NCBI RefSeq assembly: GCF_009909195.1
Contig: NZ_JAAAMU010000015.1
Coordinates: 62,001 to 126,000, forward strand
DNA: 64,000 nucleotides
Direction: 5' to 3'
From: Paenibacillus sacheonensis
GTDB taxonomy: Bacteria; Bacillota; Bacilli; Paenibacillales; Paenibacillaceae
Position numbers and translations under genes: made by a program. The number at the start of each line of letters is the position of its first letter. Positions within the stretch are counted from its first letter, which is position 1. Shown here one piece after another: positions 18,081-27,005 of the stretch. The notes beneath the pieces are model-generated. The model saw nothing but the letters and a program-made list of their open reading frames with translations. It was not told where the DNA came from and searched no databases.

Positions 18081-18094
18081 TGAATGCGTTTACA
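18081..18094 (+). promoter_or_regulatory. Candidate cre (CcpA) site
   Basis: TGAATGCGTTTACA matches the cre consensus TGWAARCGYTWNCW at 13 of 14 positions. It lies 18 bases downstream of the -10 box and just before the ribosome site of the first permease, a position suited to a transcription road-block. Confidence 0.55.
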
Positions 18095-18114
18095 AACAAA
18101 GCGAGGTGAATCAG

Positions 18115-19080
18115 ATGAATCAGCGGGCTGCAGTCCATTCCGTTCAAGAAACCGTGCCGAGACGGAGCGCGCTCTCCGAATTCGGCAGAAGGGTTTGGCG
18201 CTTCAAAGCGTTTTATTTAATGCTTTTGCCAGGACTCCTTTATTATATCGTCTTCAAATATATCCCGATGTACGGCATCATTATCGCCTTCAAGGATTAC
18301 AACATGATGGACGGCATCTGGTCCAGTCCGTGGGCAAGCCCGTGGAACAAGCACTTCCTGGCTTTTTTCGAATCCCCTTATTTCTCGCAGCTGCTGACGA
18401 ATACGTTCCTGATCAGCATCTACAAGCTGATCTTCGGCATGGTTCCTCCCATTGCCATGGCGCTGCTGCTGAACGAGTGCCGGGTGAGGTGGTTCAAGTC
18501 GCTCGTCCAGACGCTGACGTACATGCCGCATTTTCTGTCTTGGGTAATCATCTACGGCATCCTGATGTCGCTGCTCTCCCAAAGCTCCGGCTTGGTGAAT
18601 CAATGGCTGGAGGATGCGGGCGGAACGGCGGTGCCCTTCTTGACCTCGACGTCGTATTTCCGGTCCATCCTGGTCGGTTCGGAAATCTGGCAAAATCTCG
18701 GCTGGGGCGCGATCATCTATTTGGCCGCCATCGCCGGCATCGACCCTACGCTGTACGAGGCGGCTCGGGTGGATGGCGCGGGACGGATGCGGATGATCTG
18801 GCATGTAACGCTTCCCGGTATCCGGACCGTCATCGTCATGCTGTTCATTTTGAACCTGGGCCATATCCTGGATGCGGGCTTCGAGCAGATCTATATCATG
18901 TACAACATTCAAGTGTACGCCGTCGCCGACATTCTGGACACGTGGGTGTTCCGTACCGGCCTGCAGCAGCTGAATTTCAGCCTGGCTTCCGCAGTCGGAT
19001 TATTCAAAGCCGCGATCGGCCTGGTTCTGGTGCTGGGATCGAACAAACTCGCGAAGCGCTGGGGGGAAGGCATATGGTAA
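18115..19080 (+). CDS. LplB-type sugar ABC transporter permease
   Basis: 321 residues from ATG 18115, with GCGAGG eight bases upstream; a GTG three codons earlier overlaps that site and is less likely. Six membrane segments, the LplB signature near the N-terminus (FYLMLLPGLLYYIVFKYIPMYG), and an EAA loop (YEAARVDGAGRMRMIWHVTLP, key EAA…DGA). It pairs with the next permease (overlap of seven bases) to import an oligosaccharide delivered by the lipoprotein at 20056. Its cytoplasmic ATPase partner is not encoded in the window. Confidence 0.93.
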   Translation: MNQRAAVHSVQETVPRRSALSEFGRRVWRFKAFYLMLLPGLLYYIVFKYIPMYGIIIAFKDYNMMDGIWSSPWASPWNKHFLAFFESPYFSQLLTNTFLISIYKLIFGMVPPIAMALLLNECRVRWFKSLVQTLTYMPHFLSWVIIYGILMSLLSQSSGLVNQWLEDAGGTAVPFLTSTSYFRSILVGSEIWQNLGWGAIIYLAAIAGIDPTLYEAARVDGAGRMRMIWHVTLPGIRTVIVMLFILNLGHILDAGFEQIYIMYNIQVYAVADILDTWVFRTGLQQLNFSLASAVGLFKAAIGLVLVLGSNKLAKRWGEGIW

Positions 19081-19934
19081 GGAGCAAGAACGATCGCATC
19101 GCGAACGCCGTTGTCTTCGTAATCTTGTTCGGCTGCGGGCTTGTCGCGGTATTCCCGCTGCTGTACGTCCTATCCGTGTCGCTCACGCCTTTCAGCGAGG
19201 TGCTCAAGAACGGCGGCTTCATTCTCGTTCCGAGATCCATTACGTTCGACGCCTACCGCAAGCTGCTTATGGAATCGAATATTCCCAGTGCCTTCGGGGT
19301 TACCGTTCTCGTAACCGTCATCGGCACGATTCTCAATATCGTGATTACGGCGTTAATGGCTTACCCGCTCAGCCGCAAACAGCTGCCGGGGCGCAATCTA
19401 TTCCTGATGATGGTCGTCTTCACCCTGCTGTTCAGCGGCGGCATCATTCCGACGTACTTGGTCGTCAAGTCGCTCGGACTGCTGGACTCGATCTGGGCGA
19501 TGATCCTGCCGAACCTCGTGTGGAGCTTCAACGTCCTCATCATGAAGAGCTTCTACGAATCGCTGCCCGAGGAGCTGTTCGAATCCGCCCGCATCGACGG
19601 GGCCAAGGAGTTCCGGATTCTGCTGCAAATCGTCGCGCCGTTATCGGTTCCGGTCACGCTGACCGTCGGCTTGTTCTACATGGTGGGCCACTGGAACGAG
19701 TTTTTCCAAGCGATCATGTACGTGACGGACCGGACGCTGTTCCCGCTTCAGGTGGTCGTCCGGGAGATTCTGATCCAGACGCAGAGTCCGCTCGAGAACG
19801 TGGATAATATGACGCCGAGCGAAACGCTGCAAATGGCTTCCGTCATCATGGCCAGTCTGCCCATCATTATCGTCTATCCGTTCTTGCAAAAGCACTTCAC
19901 GAAAGGCATGCTGCTCGGCTCCGTCAAAGGTTGA
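19074..19934 (+). CDS. YtcP-type sugar ABC transporter permease
   Basis: 286 residues from ATG 19074, which overlaps the upstream stop by seven bases and follows GGGGGGAAGG. The open frame extends far upstream, but those codons are a shadow of the LplB gene. The N-terminus (NDRIANAVVFVILFGCGL), the LTPFSEVLKNGGF region and the C-terminal end KGMLLGSVKG are typical of YtcP/AraQ-type permeases. EAA-loop residues are SARIDGAKEF. The order permease, permease, binding protein is that of lpl-type operons. Confidence 0.92.
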   Translation: MVRSKNDRIANAVVFVILFGCGLVAVFPLLYVLSVSLTPFSEVLKNGGFILVPRSITFDAYRKLLMESNIPSAFGVTVLVTVIGTILNIVITALMAYPLSRKQLPGRNLFLMMVVFTLLFSGGIIPTYLVVKSLGLLDSIWAMILPNLVWSFNVLIMKSFYESLPEELFESARIDGAKEFRILLQIVAPLSVPVTLTVGLFYMVGHWNEFFQAIMYVTDRTLFPLQVVVREILIQTQSPLENVDNMTPSETLQMASVIMASLPIIIVYPFLQKHFTKGMLLGSVKG

Positions 19935-20055
19935 GGCTCGGCGCTCCGTTACTGCAGGAACGGAATGGCCGGTTTAAACAATACAAGGTTTGAAGGCCCG
20001 GCGGGATGCTCCGTCCTTGTTCGCCCGGCCCCACAAGAGAGGGGAACCTATTATT

Positions 20056-21597
20056 ATGAAACGAATGAAAGCCGTTTCCGTCATGCTCACGGTCATCATG
20101 ATTTCCTGCGGCGTGCTTGCAGGCTGCTCGTCCGGCAATTCCTCCGATAAGGATGCGAACAACGCTCCGGCGAGCGGCAATGCGGGGTCAGGCGCATCGG
20201 CGGCGAGTACGGTCAAACTCGACATTATCGAAACCGGCAACAATTTGCCGTCGCCCGACAAGGATTTTATTAAAAAGGAAATCGACAAAGCGATTCATTC
20301 GGATTTGAATTTGACGGTCTACGCCTCGGGCGACGATTATAAGAATCAATTGAACGTGCGGCTTGCCTCCGGCAATTTGCCCGATTTGTTCCAAGTGCCG
20401 GACCGCGCGTCGCTGAAGCAGTTCGTGGAGCAGGGCCTGCTGCTCGATTTGACCCCCTACATGGATAAGCTGCAGCCGGTCAAGGATTTCATCGGCGACG
20501 AGAGCATGAAGAAGACGACGATGGACGGCAAGGCCTATGCCATTCCCAAAGCGCCGAACATCCCTTACAACACGTATTGGATCCGCAAGGACTGGCTCGA
20601 TAAGCTCGGCCTGCAGCCGCCCGCGACGACCGACGAGTTCTTGAACGTGGTGAAGGCATTCGCCGAACAGGATCCGGACGGCAACGGCAAGAAGGATACG
20701 ACCGGGCTTACCGGCAGCAAGCTCTCGACGTTCGCTCCGATCTTCGGCGCATTCGGCGTGGCCGACCCGAACACGTTCTACGTGAAGGACGGGAAGCTGG
20801 TCAACTCGCTGTACGATCCGGCGATGAAAGACGCGCTCGGCTTCATTAACAAGATCATCGCCACGGGCGGGGTCGATCCGGAGATCATGGCGAACTCCGG
20901 CCTCCAGCACCAGGAGAAGGCGATCAAGGGGCAGGCCGGCATCATCTGGATCGATTGGCCGAACCTGAGCAAAGATCAGTTCACCGAACAGATCAAGAAG
21001 GTCAACCCGAACGCCGATTGGATGCAGCTCGCGCCGCCGAAAGGGCCGGGCGGCCAATACGACGGCCCGTTCGACGCGGGCGGCACGTCCGGCATGTACG
21101 CGATTCCGAAAGCGCTGGAAAACAACAAGGAAAAGCTTCAGAAAGTGTTCGATCTGTTGAACTACGTATCGGGCAAGGACGGATCGACGCTGGTGCAGTT
21201 CGGCATCCAAGGAACGCATTACAATCTGGAAGGCGAGAAGGTCGTGCCGACCGAGCTGATGGGCAAGGAAGCGGGTTTCACGTGGCTGTACCAGTTTACC
21301 GGCCGGCCGGAGATGAGCTACCTGCAGACCAAATTCGCGCCGCAGTCCAAGTACATCGAGTTCGCGAACAGCCAGCCCCGAATCCAGATCCTGAACGGCT
21401 TCCTGTCCAATCCGGACGGGTATAATCCCGCGGACGCCGCTCGTTTCATCGAAGAAGAATTCGTGAATTTCATCTACGGGAAGAGCCCGCTGGACGGGTA
21501 TGACGCTTTTCTCAAGAAGCTGGAGTCGACCATGAACTTCAAAACGTACATGGATGCTTCGATTAAACAGCTGGAGGAGCTCGGCTACGGCAAATAA
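20056..21597 (+). CDS. LplA-type substrate-binding lipoprotein
   Basis: 513 residues from ATG 20056, 15 bases after a GAGAGGGGAACC ribosome site; earlier in-frame starts lack such a site. Signal peptide with lipobox LAGC, a Ser/Asn/Asp-rich linker, then an extended cluster-type binding protein with a calcium-loop-like DPDGNGKKD segment near residue 215. The size above 500 residues is usual for partners of LplB/YtcP permeases, which bind oligosaccharides. It is followed 18 bases downstream by a PhyH-like dioxygenase. Confidence 0.9.
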   Translation: MKRMKAVSVMLTVIMISCGVLAGCSSGNSSDKDANNAPASGNAGSGASAASTVKLDIIETGNNLPSPDKDFIKKEIDKAIHSDLNLTVYASGDDYKNQLNVRLASGNLPDLFQVPDRASLKQFVEQGLLLDLTPYMDKLQPVKDFIGDESMKKTTMDGKAYAIPKAPNIPYNTYWIRKDWLDKLGLQPPATTDEFLNVVKAFAEQDPDGNGKKDTTGLTGSKLSTFAPIFGAFGVADPNTFYVKDGKLVNSLYDPAMKDALGFINKIIATGGVDPEIMANSGLQHQEKAIKGQAGIIWIDWPNLSKDQFTEQIKKVNPNADWMQLAPPKGPGGQYDGPFDAGGTSGMYAIPKALENNKEKLQKVFDLLNYVSGKDGSTLVQFGIQGTHYNLEGEKVVPTELMGKEAGFTWLYQFTGRPEMSYLQTKFAPQSKYIEFANSQPRIQILNGFLSNPDGYNPADAARFIEEEFVNFIYGKSPLDGYDAFLKKLESTMNFKTYMDASIKQLEELGYGK

Positions 21598-21615
21598 GAG
21601 GAGGAACGTTTCACG

Positions 21616-22446
21616 ATGACTGAGCTGCAATTCGATATTCCGGCGCTTGTCAGCCAATTTCATCGGGACGGGTATTTGATTCTGCGGAACGTGCTGCCGG
21701 ACGAACGCGTAGCGCGGCTGAATCTGGCCGTCGACGAGCTGATCGCGGGCGAGCCCGAGTCGCTGTCCTATAATTGGTATAACAGCGTCGAGCGGCATCC
21801 GGCGTTCGCCGATCTGATCGACGAGCCGGCCCTGCTGCCGCTGATGGTCAATTTGCTCGGGTTCAACATCCAGCTGCATATCTCGCACTTGACGGTGCGA
21901 AGGCCCAATCCCGGCGATAGCAAGACGGAGTCCCAAAGCTTCATCAACTGGCATCAGGATGGACCGCACCCGCAGTTTCCGCGCATTCATGGACTGACGT
22001 CGACGTATTACATGAAAGCCTGTTACATTCTGAGCGACATGTCGGAGCCGGACCGCGGCAATACCAAGATCATCTCGGGCAGTCATCTGAAGGCGGATTT
22101 CGCCCCGGTACAGACGAACGTGGATGTGCCCGTCGAAGGGGAATTGCAGGTATGCGGCAAGCAGGGGGACGTCTTCATCTTCCCGCAAAATCTCTGGCAT
22201 GCCGGCGCTCCGAACCGCTCCGGCTTCACGAGACGGCAGCTGTTCTTCGGCTACAGTCCGATCTGGATGCGGCCGATCGACTATCACCGGGCTTCGGACG
22301 CGCTGCTCGCGAACGCATCGCCGATCCGGCGCCAGCTGCTCGGCGACATCAGCAGCAACTGCTTCAAGTATTACGTTCCCGATGAATCGATGGTGCCGCT
22401 CAAGTCGATGTGGCTTGGAGCGGGCGCCGGCGAGAGCGCTTACTAG
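21616..22446 (+). CDS. Phytanoyl-CoA dioxygenase (PhyH) family protein
   Basis: 276 residues, start preceded by AGAGGAGGAACG. A non-heme Fe(II)/2-oxoglutarate double-stranded beta-helix enzyme: the metal triad is readable as H113-x-D115 (NWHQDG) and H195 (LWHAGAPN), and an Arg at 206 or 207 suits 2-oxoglutarate binding. Family members hydroxylate small molecules; in Paenibacillus they often sit in carbohydrate clusters with unknown substrates. It is the last gene of the importer operon (18 bases after the lipoprotein), so it may modify the imported compound or a surface glycan. The substrate cannot be named. Confidence 0.85.
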   Translation: MTELQFDIPALVSQFHRDGYLILRNVLPDERVARLNLAVDELIAGEPESLSYNWYNSVERHPAFADLIDEPALLPLMVNLLGFNIQLHISHLTVRRPNPGDSKTESQSFINWHQDGPHPQFPRIHGLTSTYYMKACYILSDMSEPDRGNTKIISGSHLKADFAPVQTNVDVPVEGELQVCGKQGDVFIFPQNLWHAGAPNRSGFTRRQLFFGYSPIWMRPIDYHRASDALLANASPIRRQLLGDISSNCFKYYVPDESMVPLKSMWLGAGAGESAY

Positions 22447-22658
22447 AAACATGACGCGCGCTGTGTGCAGGGGGCGCATCCCGTGCAGTACATTGGCCAG
22501 CAATGCAATTTCCAAGCAAGAGGTGTACCCCATGCACCGCATGACCGGGAAAGCAGCGTATTCCGGGCTTTCAACCAGCGCCTTCCGTGCTCGGTCTCCT
22601 GAGTCAGCCTATGGCTCTCCGAGCGAGTTATAGCGCGGCCTCCATATCCGTAATTCTC
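22447..22658. other. Intergenic stretch with a fragment shared with the 51-bp array
   Basis: No convincing gene. CCGTGCAGTACATTGGCC at 22481-22498 differs by one base from 43852-43869, the degenerate first unit of the minisatellite 21 kb away, so this looks like a solitary remnant of the same dispersed element. Confidence 0.5.
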
Positions 22659-22692
22659 AACCAGCGGCTCCTCGAGAGGACCGCTGGTTCTT
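22659..22692. terminator. Bidirectional terminator between convergent genes
   Basis: Stem AACCAGCGG (22659-22667) with CCGCTGGTT (22681-22689), and an inner TCCTC/GAGGA pairing. CTTT follows on the plus strand. It lies between the convergent ends of the PhyH and AraC genes. Confidence 0.75.
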
Positions 22693-22709
22693 TGCGTTCG
22701 CTTACATGC

Positions 22710-23579
22710 CTACTGCGCATACTGGTTGCGAAACCGCAGCGGCGAGATGCCGGCGTACCGTTTGAAGCAGTTGGAGAAATACGGCGCGTTCGGAAATCCG
22801 ACCGCTTCCGCGACCTGCGTGATCGTTTGTTCCGTCTTGAGTAATAGCAGCTTCGCTTGCTCCATGCGGTAGCGGTGAAGGTAATCCATCGGGGAGCAGC
22901 GGTAGATCTCTTTCATGCACCGCACGATATAATTCGGGTGAAAATGGAGCGCCTCCGCCAGCGAACGATTCGTAATGTCCTCCTGGTAATGCAGCCTGAG
23001 GAAGGTTTCCGTCTTGTTTGCGAGTTTCATCGCCGTTGCTGAAGAATCGCTGACGGCCTCTCTGTTTTCAAGCAGACCGAGCAGCTCCACGAAGAGCCGC
23101 TGTTCATTCATGTAGGAAGAAGCTTTGCTCTGGCCGGAATAGGCCGACAGCTTTCGCAGGATCGACTCGGCAAGCACGAAGTCCGTTGGCGCGAAGTACT
23201 GGGGGAACGCGACGGCATACGGATTTTGCCAAGCCTGGCGAACGGCCGGCGCGGTGCGAACGGCATGGGCTGCGTTTTCGCACGACCACGTTCCCTTGAA
23301 CTCGAAATGGATCCAGTAGAAGATCGTCTCGCTCTCGCAAGGCCGGACCGAATAATGATAACGATCGGGCAGCAGCAGGAGCGTCTGGCCTTCCGTCACG
23401 GTCCACTGCCGGTCGTCCTCGCCGATGAACAAGGCGCCTTTCACGACCCATAATTGGTCGAAGATCCCGAGATTGCGGCGATTCGGGTGTTGATCCCCTG
23501 GCCCGAAGTTCGTTAAGCCGATCGTAATATAATACGGCATCGGCGGCATATGCAGCGTGATGACAGACTGTTCGCTCAT
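22710..23579 (-). CDS. AraC family transcriptional regulator (cupin sensor + HTH)
   Basis: 289 residues. The N-terminal ~150 residues form an AraC-type cupin sugar-binding domain (LWVVKGALFIGEDDRQW, LLLLPDRYHYS). The C-terminal ~100 residues carry the double helix-turn-helix (…LAEALHFHPNYIVRCMKE… and …AVGFPNAPYFSNCFKRYAGISPLRFR). It is divergent from the GH127 gene with 145 bases between starts and probably activates that gene in response to an arabinose-containing sugar. A ribosome site (AGAGGG on the minus strand) precedes the ATG. Confidence 0.9.
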   Translation of the reverse strand: MSEQSVITLHMPPMPYYITIGLTNFGPGDQHPNRRNLGIFDQLWVVKGALFIGEDDRQWTVTEGQTLLLLPDRYHYSVRPCESETIFYWIHFEFKGTWSCENAAHAVRTAPAVRQAWQNPYAVAFPQYFAPTDFVLAESILRKLSAYSGQSKASSYMNEQRLFVELLGLLENREAVSDSSATAMKLANKTETFLRLHYQEDITNRSLAEALHFHPNYIVRCMKEIYRCSPMDYLHRYRMEQAKLLLLKTEQTITQVAEAVGFPNAPYFSNCFKRYAGISPLRFRNQYAQ

Positions 23580-23724
23580 TCGTTATCCCTCTCCGCAATT
23601 CGTGTGAAAATTTATAAGAACAAGTGTGGTTTATCTATATTCCATCCAGCAATACCAGGATAAACTAGGGACTATGAATAATCAAATTTTATAAAATTAC
23701 ATACGACAAAGAGGTGCTTACCGG

Positions 23725-25704
23725 ATGAATCTGCTTAAGCCATCGAGCAGCATGGAGGTACGGGTCCGCGATGGGTTCTGGAATCGGTTTACCGAGCTCG
23801 TCCGAAAGACGGTCATTCCTTATCAGTGGGAAGCATTGAACGATCGGATTCCGGGCGCGGAGCCGAGCTATGCCATTCGGAACTTCCGAATTGCGGCAGG
23901 GCTTGAAGAAGGCAAGTACGGCGGCATGGTGTTTCAAGACAGCGACGTCGCGAAGTGGCTGGAAGCGGTCGGGTATTCATTGGCCGATCGGCGCGATCCT
24001 GAGCTCGAACGCATCGCGGATGAAGTCATCGATTTGATCGCGCTGGCCCAGCACGAGAACGGGTATTTGAACACGTACTTCACGATCAAGGATCCGGGGA
24101 AGCAATGGACCAATCTCTACGAGGCGCATGAGCTGTACTGCGCGGGCCATATGATGGAAGCGGCGGTGGCCTACTATCAGGCGACAGGCAAACGGAAGCT
24201 GCTCGATGTGATGCGCAAATTCGCGGACCATATTGAGTCCGTGTTCGGCCGCGAAGCCGATCGGCTGCGGGGTTACGACGGTCATCAAGAGATCGAGCTT
24301 GCCTTGATCAAGCTCTATCAAGCTACGGCAGAGGAGCGCTATTTGCGACTGGCGCAGTTCTTCATCGACGAACGCGGGCAGGAACCGAGCTTTCTGATCG
24401 AAGAGTGCGAGCGGAGAGAGGGCTATAGCATCTGGACGGGACGGAAACAGCCGATTCCGACGATGAAGCAGTTGGCGTATAACCAGGCGCATCTGCCGGT
24501 GCGCGATCAGGACGCTGCGGTCGGACACTCCGTAAGAGCGGTATACATGTACGCAGCGATGGCCGATCTGGCTGGATTAACGGGCGATCAAGAACTGCTG
24601 GATAGCTGCCGCCGCCTATGGAACAACATGACGCAGAAGCAGATGTATATCACGGGAGGCATCGGCTCGACGCATCATGGCGAGGCGTTCACGATCGATT
24701 ATGACTTGCCGAACGATACGGTCTACGCAGAGACCTGTGCGTCCATCGGACTTATTTTCTTCGCGCAGCGCATGCTGAAGCTGGAACAGAAGAGCGAGTA
24801 TGCCGATGTCCTGGAGCGGGCGCTCTACAACAACGTCCTCGGAAGCATGTCGCAGGACGGGATGTCCTACTTTTACGTGAATCCTTTGGAAGTCTGGCCG
24901 GATGCCTCCGCGCATAATCCAGGGCGTCATCATGTGAAGGCGGTTCGGCAGAAGTGGTTCGGCTGTTCGTGCTGCCCGCCGAATGTCGCGCGTCTGCTCA
25001 GCTCGCTGAACGACTATATTTATACGGCGTCCGAAGCGGATAACGGCATTTACGTTCATCTGTTCATCGGCAGCGAAGCGCGTCTGCGCATCGCCGGCGG
25101 TCAGGTCGCGCTCAAGCAGAGGTCGCAGATGCCGTGGCATGGCAAATCGACGTTCGAATTGTCGGAAGTGACGGGTGCGGCTTTCTCGCTGATGCTGCGC
25201 ATGCCTTCATGGTGCGGCGGTCAAGCGGGGATGAAGGTGAATGGCGTTCAGGTGGAATACGACGTCTTGGATGGCTATGCGAAAGTGGATCGAGTCTGGA
25301 AGAAAGGGGATCTGGTAGAGTGGGAGCCGGCAATGACCGCGCATTTCATCGTCGCCCATCCGAATATAAGGGCCAACGCGGGCAAAGCGGCCATCGAACG
25401 GGGACCGCTCGTGTACTGCTTGGAGGAAATCGACAATGGCGGGCCGATCGCCTCGCTGTCGCTGTCGAAGGGCTCGACGCTTGCGTTCCAATACGATCCG
25501 GATCTGCTCGGCGGCGCGGGTGTCATCGAAGTCGAGGGGTATTCCGATGAGCGGGCTTCTTGGCGGGAGGACCAGCCTTACCGGCCGTTAGAAGCGGCGG
25601 CTTCCGAATCGACAGCCGGACCGGTCAAGCTGAAGGCCGTGCCGTATTACTTATGGGGCAATCGGACTCCTGGCGAGATGGCGGTGTGGAATCGAATAAG
25701 GTAA
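23725..25704 (+). CDS. GH127 beta-L-arabinofuranosidase
   Basis: 659 residues, no signal peptide, so cytoplasmic. Key residues of the characterised Bifidobacterium enzyme HypBA1 can be placed: the metal-binding E-x-C motif at E336/C338 (YAETC), the adjacent cysteine pair C416/C417 (FGCSCCPPN), one of which is the nucleophile in the family, and E320 as acid/base, with the same spacing. It removes terminal beta-L-arabinofuranose from imported oligosaccharides. AAAGAGGTG lies before the ATG. It stands alone downstream of its divergent AraC regulator and near two importers. Confidence 0.93.
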   Translation: MNLLKPSSSMEVRVRDGFWNRFTELVRKTVIPYQWEALNDRIPGAEPSYAIRNFRIAAGLEEGKYGGMVFQDSDVAKWLEAVGYSLADRRDPELERIADEVIDLIALAQHENGYLNTYFTIKDPGKQWTNLYEAHELYCAGHMMEAAVAYYQATGKRKLLDVMRKFADHIESVFGREADRLRGYDGHQEIELALIKLYQATAEERYLRLAQFFIDERGQEPSFLIEECERREGYSIWTGRKQPIPTMKQLAYNQAHLPVRDQDAAVGHSVRAVYMYAAMADLAGLTGDQELLDSCRRLWNNMTQKQMYITGGIGSTHHGEAFTIDYDLPNDTVYAETCASIGLIFFAQRMLKLEQKSEYADVLERALYNNVLGSMSQDGMSYFYVNPLEVWPDASAHNPGRHHVKAVRQKWFGCSCCPPNVARLLSSLNDYIYTASEADNGIYVHLFIGSEARLRIAGGQVALKQRSQMPWHGKSTFELSEVTGAAFSLMLRMPSWCGGQAGMKVNGVQVEYDVLDGYAKVDRVWKKGDLVEWEPAMTAHFIVAHPNIRANAGKAAIERGPLVYCLEEIDNGGPIASLSLSKGSTLAFQYDPDLLGGAGVIEVEGYSDERASWREDQPYRPLEAAASESTAGPVKLKAVPYYLWGNRTPGEMAVWNRIR

Positions 25705-25710
25705 CACCAA

Positions 25711-25745
25711 ACAGCGCGCATCGATAAGCCATCGGTACGCGCTGT
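25711..25745 (+). terminator. Probable terminator after the GH127 gene
   Basis: Stem of about 15 bp (25711-25725 with 25731-25745) with one mismatch and one wobble, loop AAGCC. Only TCGTT follows, so termination may be partial. Bases 25746-25857 show nothing recognisable. Confidence 0.6.
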
Positions 25746-25857
25746 TCGTTATGGAGACGATCCTGCCCGCGGACGGCTTTCCGGGCATGGACTCCGGAAG
25801 CGGCGAGCTAAGCGAGTTTGGATTCGAACTCTGCATGGAATGGAACGCTGCCGGACG

Positions 25858-26052
25858 GAAACGTAACGGTTGCCAGCGATGCTATTTCACGAATTAGGCC
25901 GCTTAAAAAACGCTAACGGTTGCGACAGACGTTATTGGACATAAATGAGCTGATTTACGCGGGAAAATCTCGCAATAAGTTTCCTGGCAACCGTAAGCGA
26001 GCTAAAAGGGGCATTTTGAGGTGATTAGCGCTCCGTACAACCGTTAGGTCCA
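25858..26052. repeat. Modular intergenic repeat with direct and inverted TAACGGTTG cores
   Basis: The core (C)TAACGGTTGC occurs twice in direct order (near 25863 and 25915) within ~50-bp modules of similar sequence (…GTTGC.A..GA.G.TATT…), and twice inverted (GGCAACCGTAAG near 25987, CAACCGTTAG near 26039). No open frame of note. It looks like a multi-copy noncoding repeat family member of the type common in Paenibacillaceae; copy number elsewhere cannot be seen here. Confidence 0.6.
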
Positions 26053-26101
26053 GAATGTTAAAGTTCAGACTGTTAAAAAGTTCAGAGTCGCCTTGACACG
26101 C

Positions 26102-26136
26102 TGAAGCTCCCGGCATCCAGAATGCCGGGAGCTTCA
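26102..26136 (-). terminator. Terminator-like hairpin after the minus-strand importer operon
   Basis: Perfect 15-bp stem (26102-26116 with 26122-26136), loop CCAGA, located 23 bases after the stop of the last permease on the minus strand. No immediate T run is present on that strand. Confidence 0.65.
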
Positions 26137-26159
26137 ACATCATGATGAGCGACGTCCGT

Positions 26160-26987
26160 TTACATCTTGATCGAGCCGCTGGCGATGCCTTCCACGAAAT
26201 TGCGCATCAGCACGGAGAACAAGATCAGGAGCGGCACGGAAGCGAGAATATAAGCCGCCATCATGCCGCCGTAATCGCTCAGGCCGTGACTGCCGGCGGA
26301 AGACTCGAAGGAGACAAGCGCGACGGTCAGCGTCTGATGGACCCGGTCGAGCAGAAGCGACGGCAGCAGGTAGTCGTTCCACAGGCCGTTGATGTTCATG
26401 ATGCCGACCGTCGTGCAGATCGGGATCGACAGCGGCAGCACGATGGACGCGAAGATGATGCGGTTGCCCGCGCCGTCGATGCGGGCGGCTTCGAACAGCT
26501 CGTTGGACAGCTGCTCGAAGAAGGTCTTCAGTACGAAGACGGTAAAGGCTTGGCCGCCGGCGATATAAGGCAGCACCAAGGCCCAGTAACTGTCCGACAG
26601 GCCGAGCTTCTTGATCTGCAGGTAGAGCGGGATCAGCGTCAGGAAGCCCGGAACGAGCAGCAAGCAGAAGACGAGCAGGAACAGCGCGTTCTTGAACGGG
26701 AACTTGAGCTTGGCGAAGGCGAACGCGCTCATCGCCGAGAACAGCAGGATGAAGACGACGCTGATGACGACGATGACGACGGAGTTCAAGATCGGCGTGT
26801 TAATCTTGCTCCACGCCATCGAATAGTTGCTCCATTCGAAGTGAAGCGGAATGTTTATCGTGCTCTCCGCGAAGTCGATCGGCGTCTTGACCGAGTTTTC
26901 CAGAATGAAGTAGATCGGCAGCATAGTCAATACGATCAGAAGGATAAGAATCAATTGTCCGAGGGACGGCATGCGAACGGTTTTCAA
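26160..26987 (-). CDS. Sugar ABC transporter permease, MalG-like
   Basis: 275 residues, six membrane segments. The N-terminus (LGQLILILLIVLTMLPIYFI) and EAA loop (FEAARIDGAGNRIIFASIVLP, key EAA…DGA) are typical of the MalG/AraQ group. It is the last gene of the minus-strand importer operon, 18 bases after the MalF-like permease, and forms the channel with it. Clean GGAGGGCAC-type ribosome site on the minus strand. Confidence 0.93.
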   Translation of the reverse strand: MKTVRMPSLGQLILILLIVLTMLPIYFILENSVKTPIDFAESTINIPLHFEWSNYSMAWSKINTPILNSVVIVVISVVFILLFSAMSAFAFAKLKFPFKNALFLLVFCLLLVPGFLTLIPLYLQIKKLGLSDSYWALVLPYIAGGQAFTVFVLKTFFEQLSNELFEAARIDGAGNRIIFASIVLPLSIPICTTVGIMNINGLWNDYLLPSLLLDRVHQTLTVALVSFESSAGSHGLSDYGGMMAAYILASVPLLILFSVLMRNFVEGIASGSIKM

Positions 26988-27005
26988 AATAGTGCCCTCC
27001 TTTGG

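Noticed and set aside
20188..22542. 784-codon open frame on the minus strand
   Set aside because: It runs antisense through the lipoprotein and PhyH genes, has no ribosome site and no recognisable family; long antisense frames are expected in GC-rich coding DNA.
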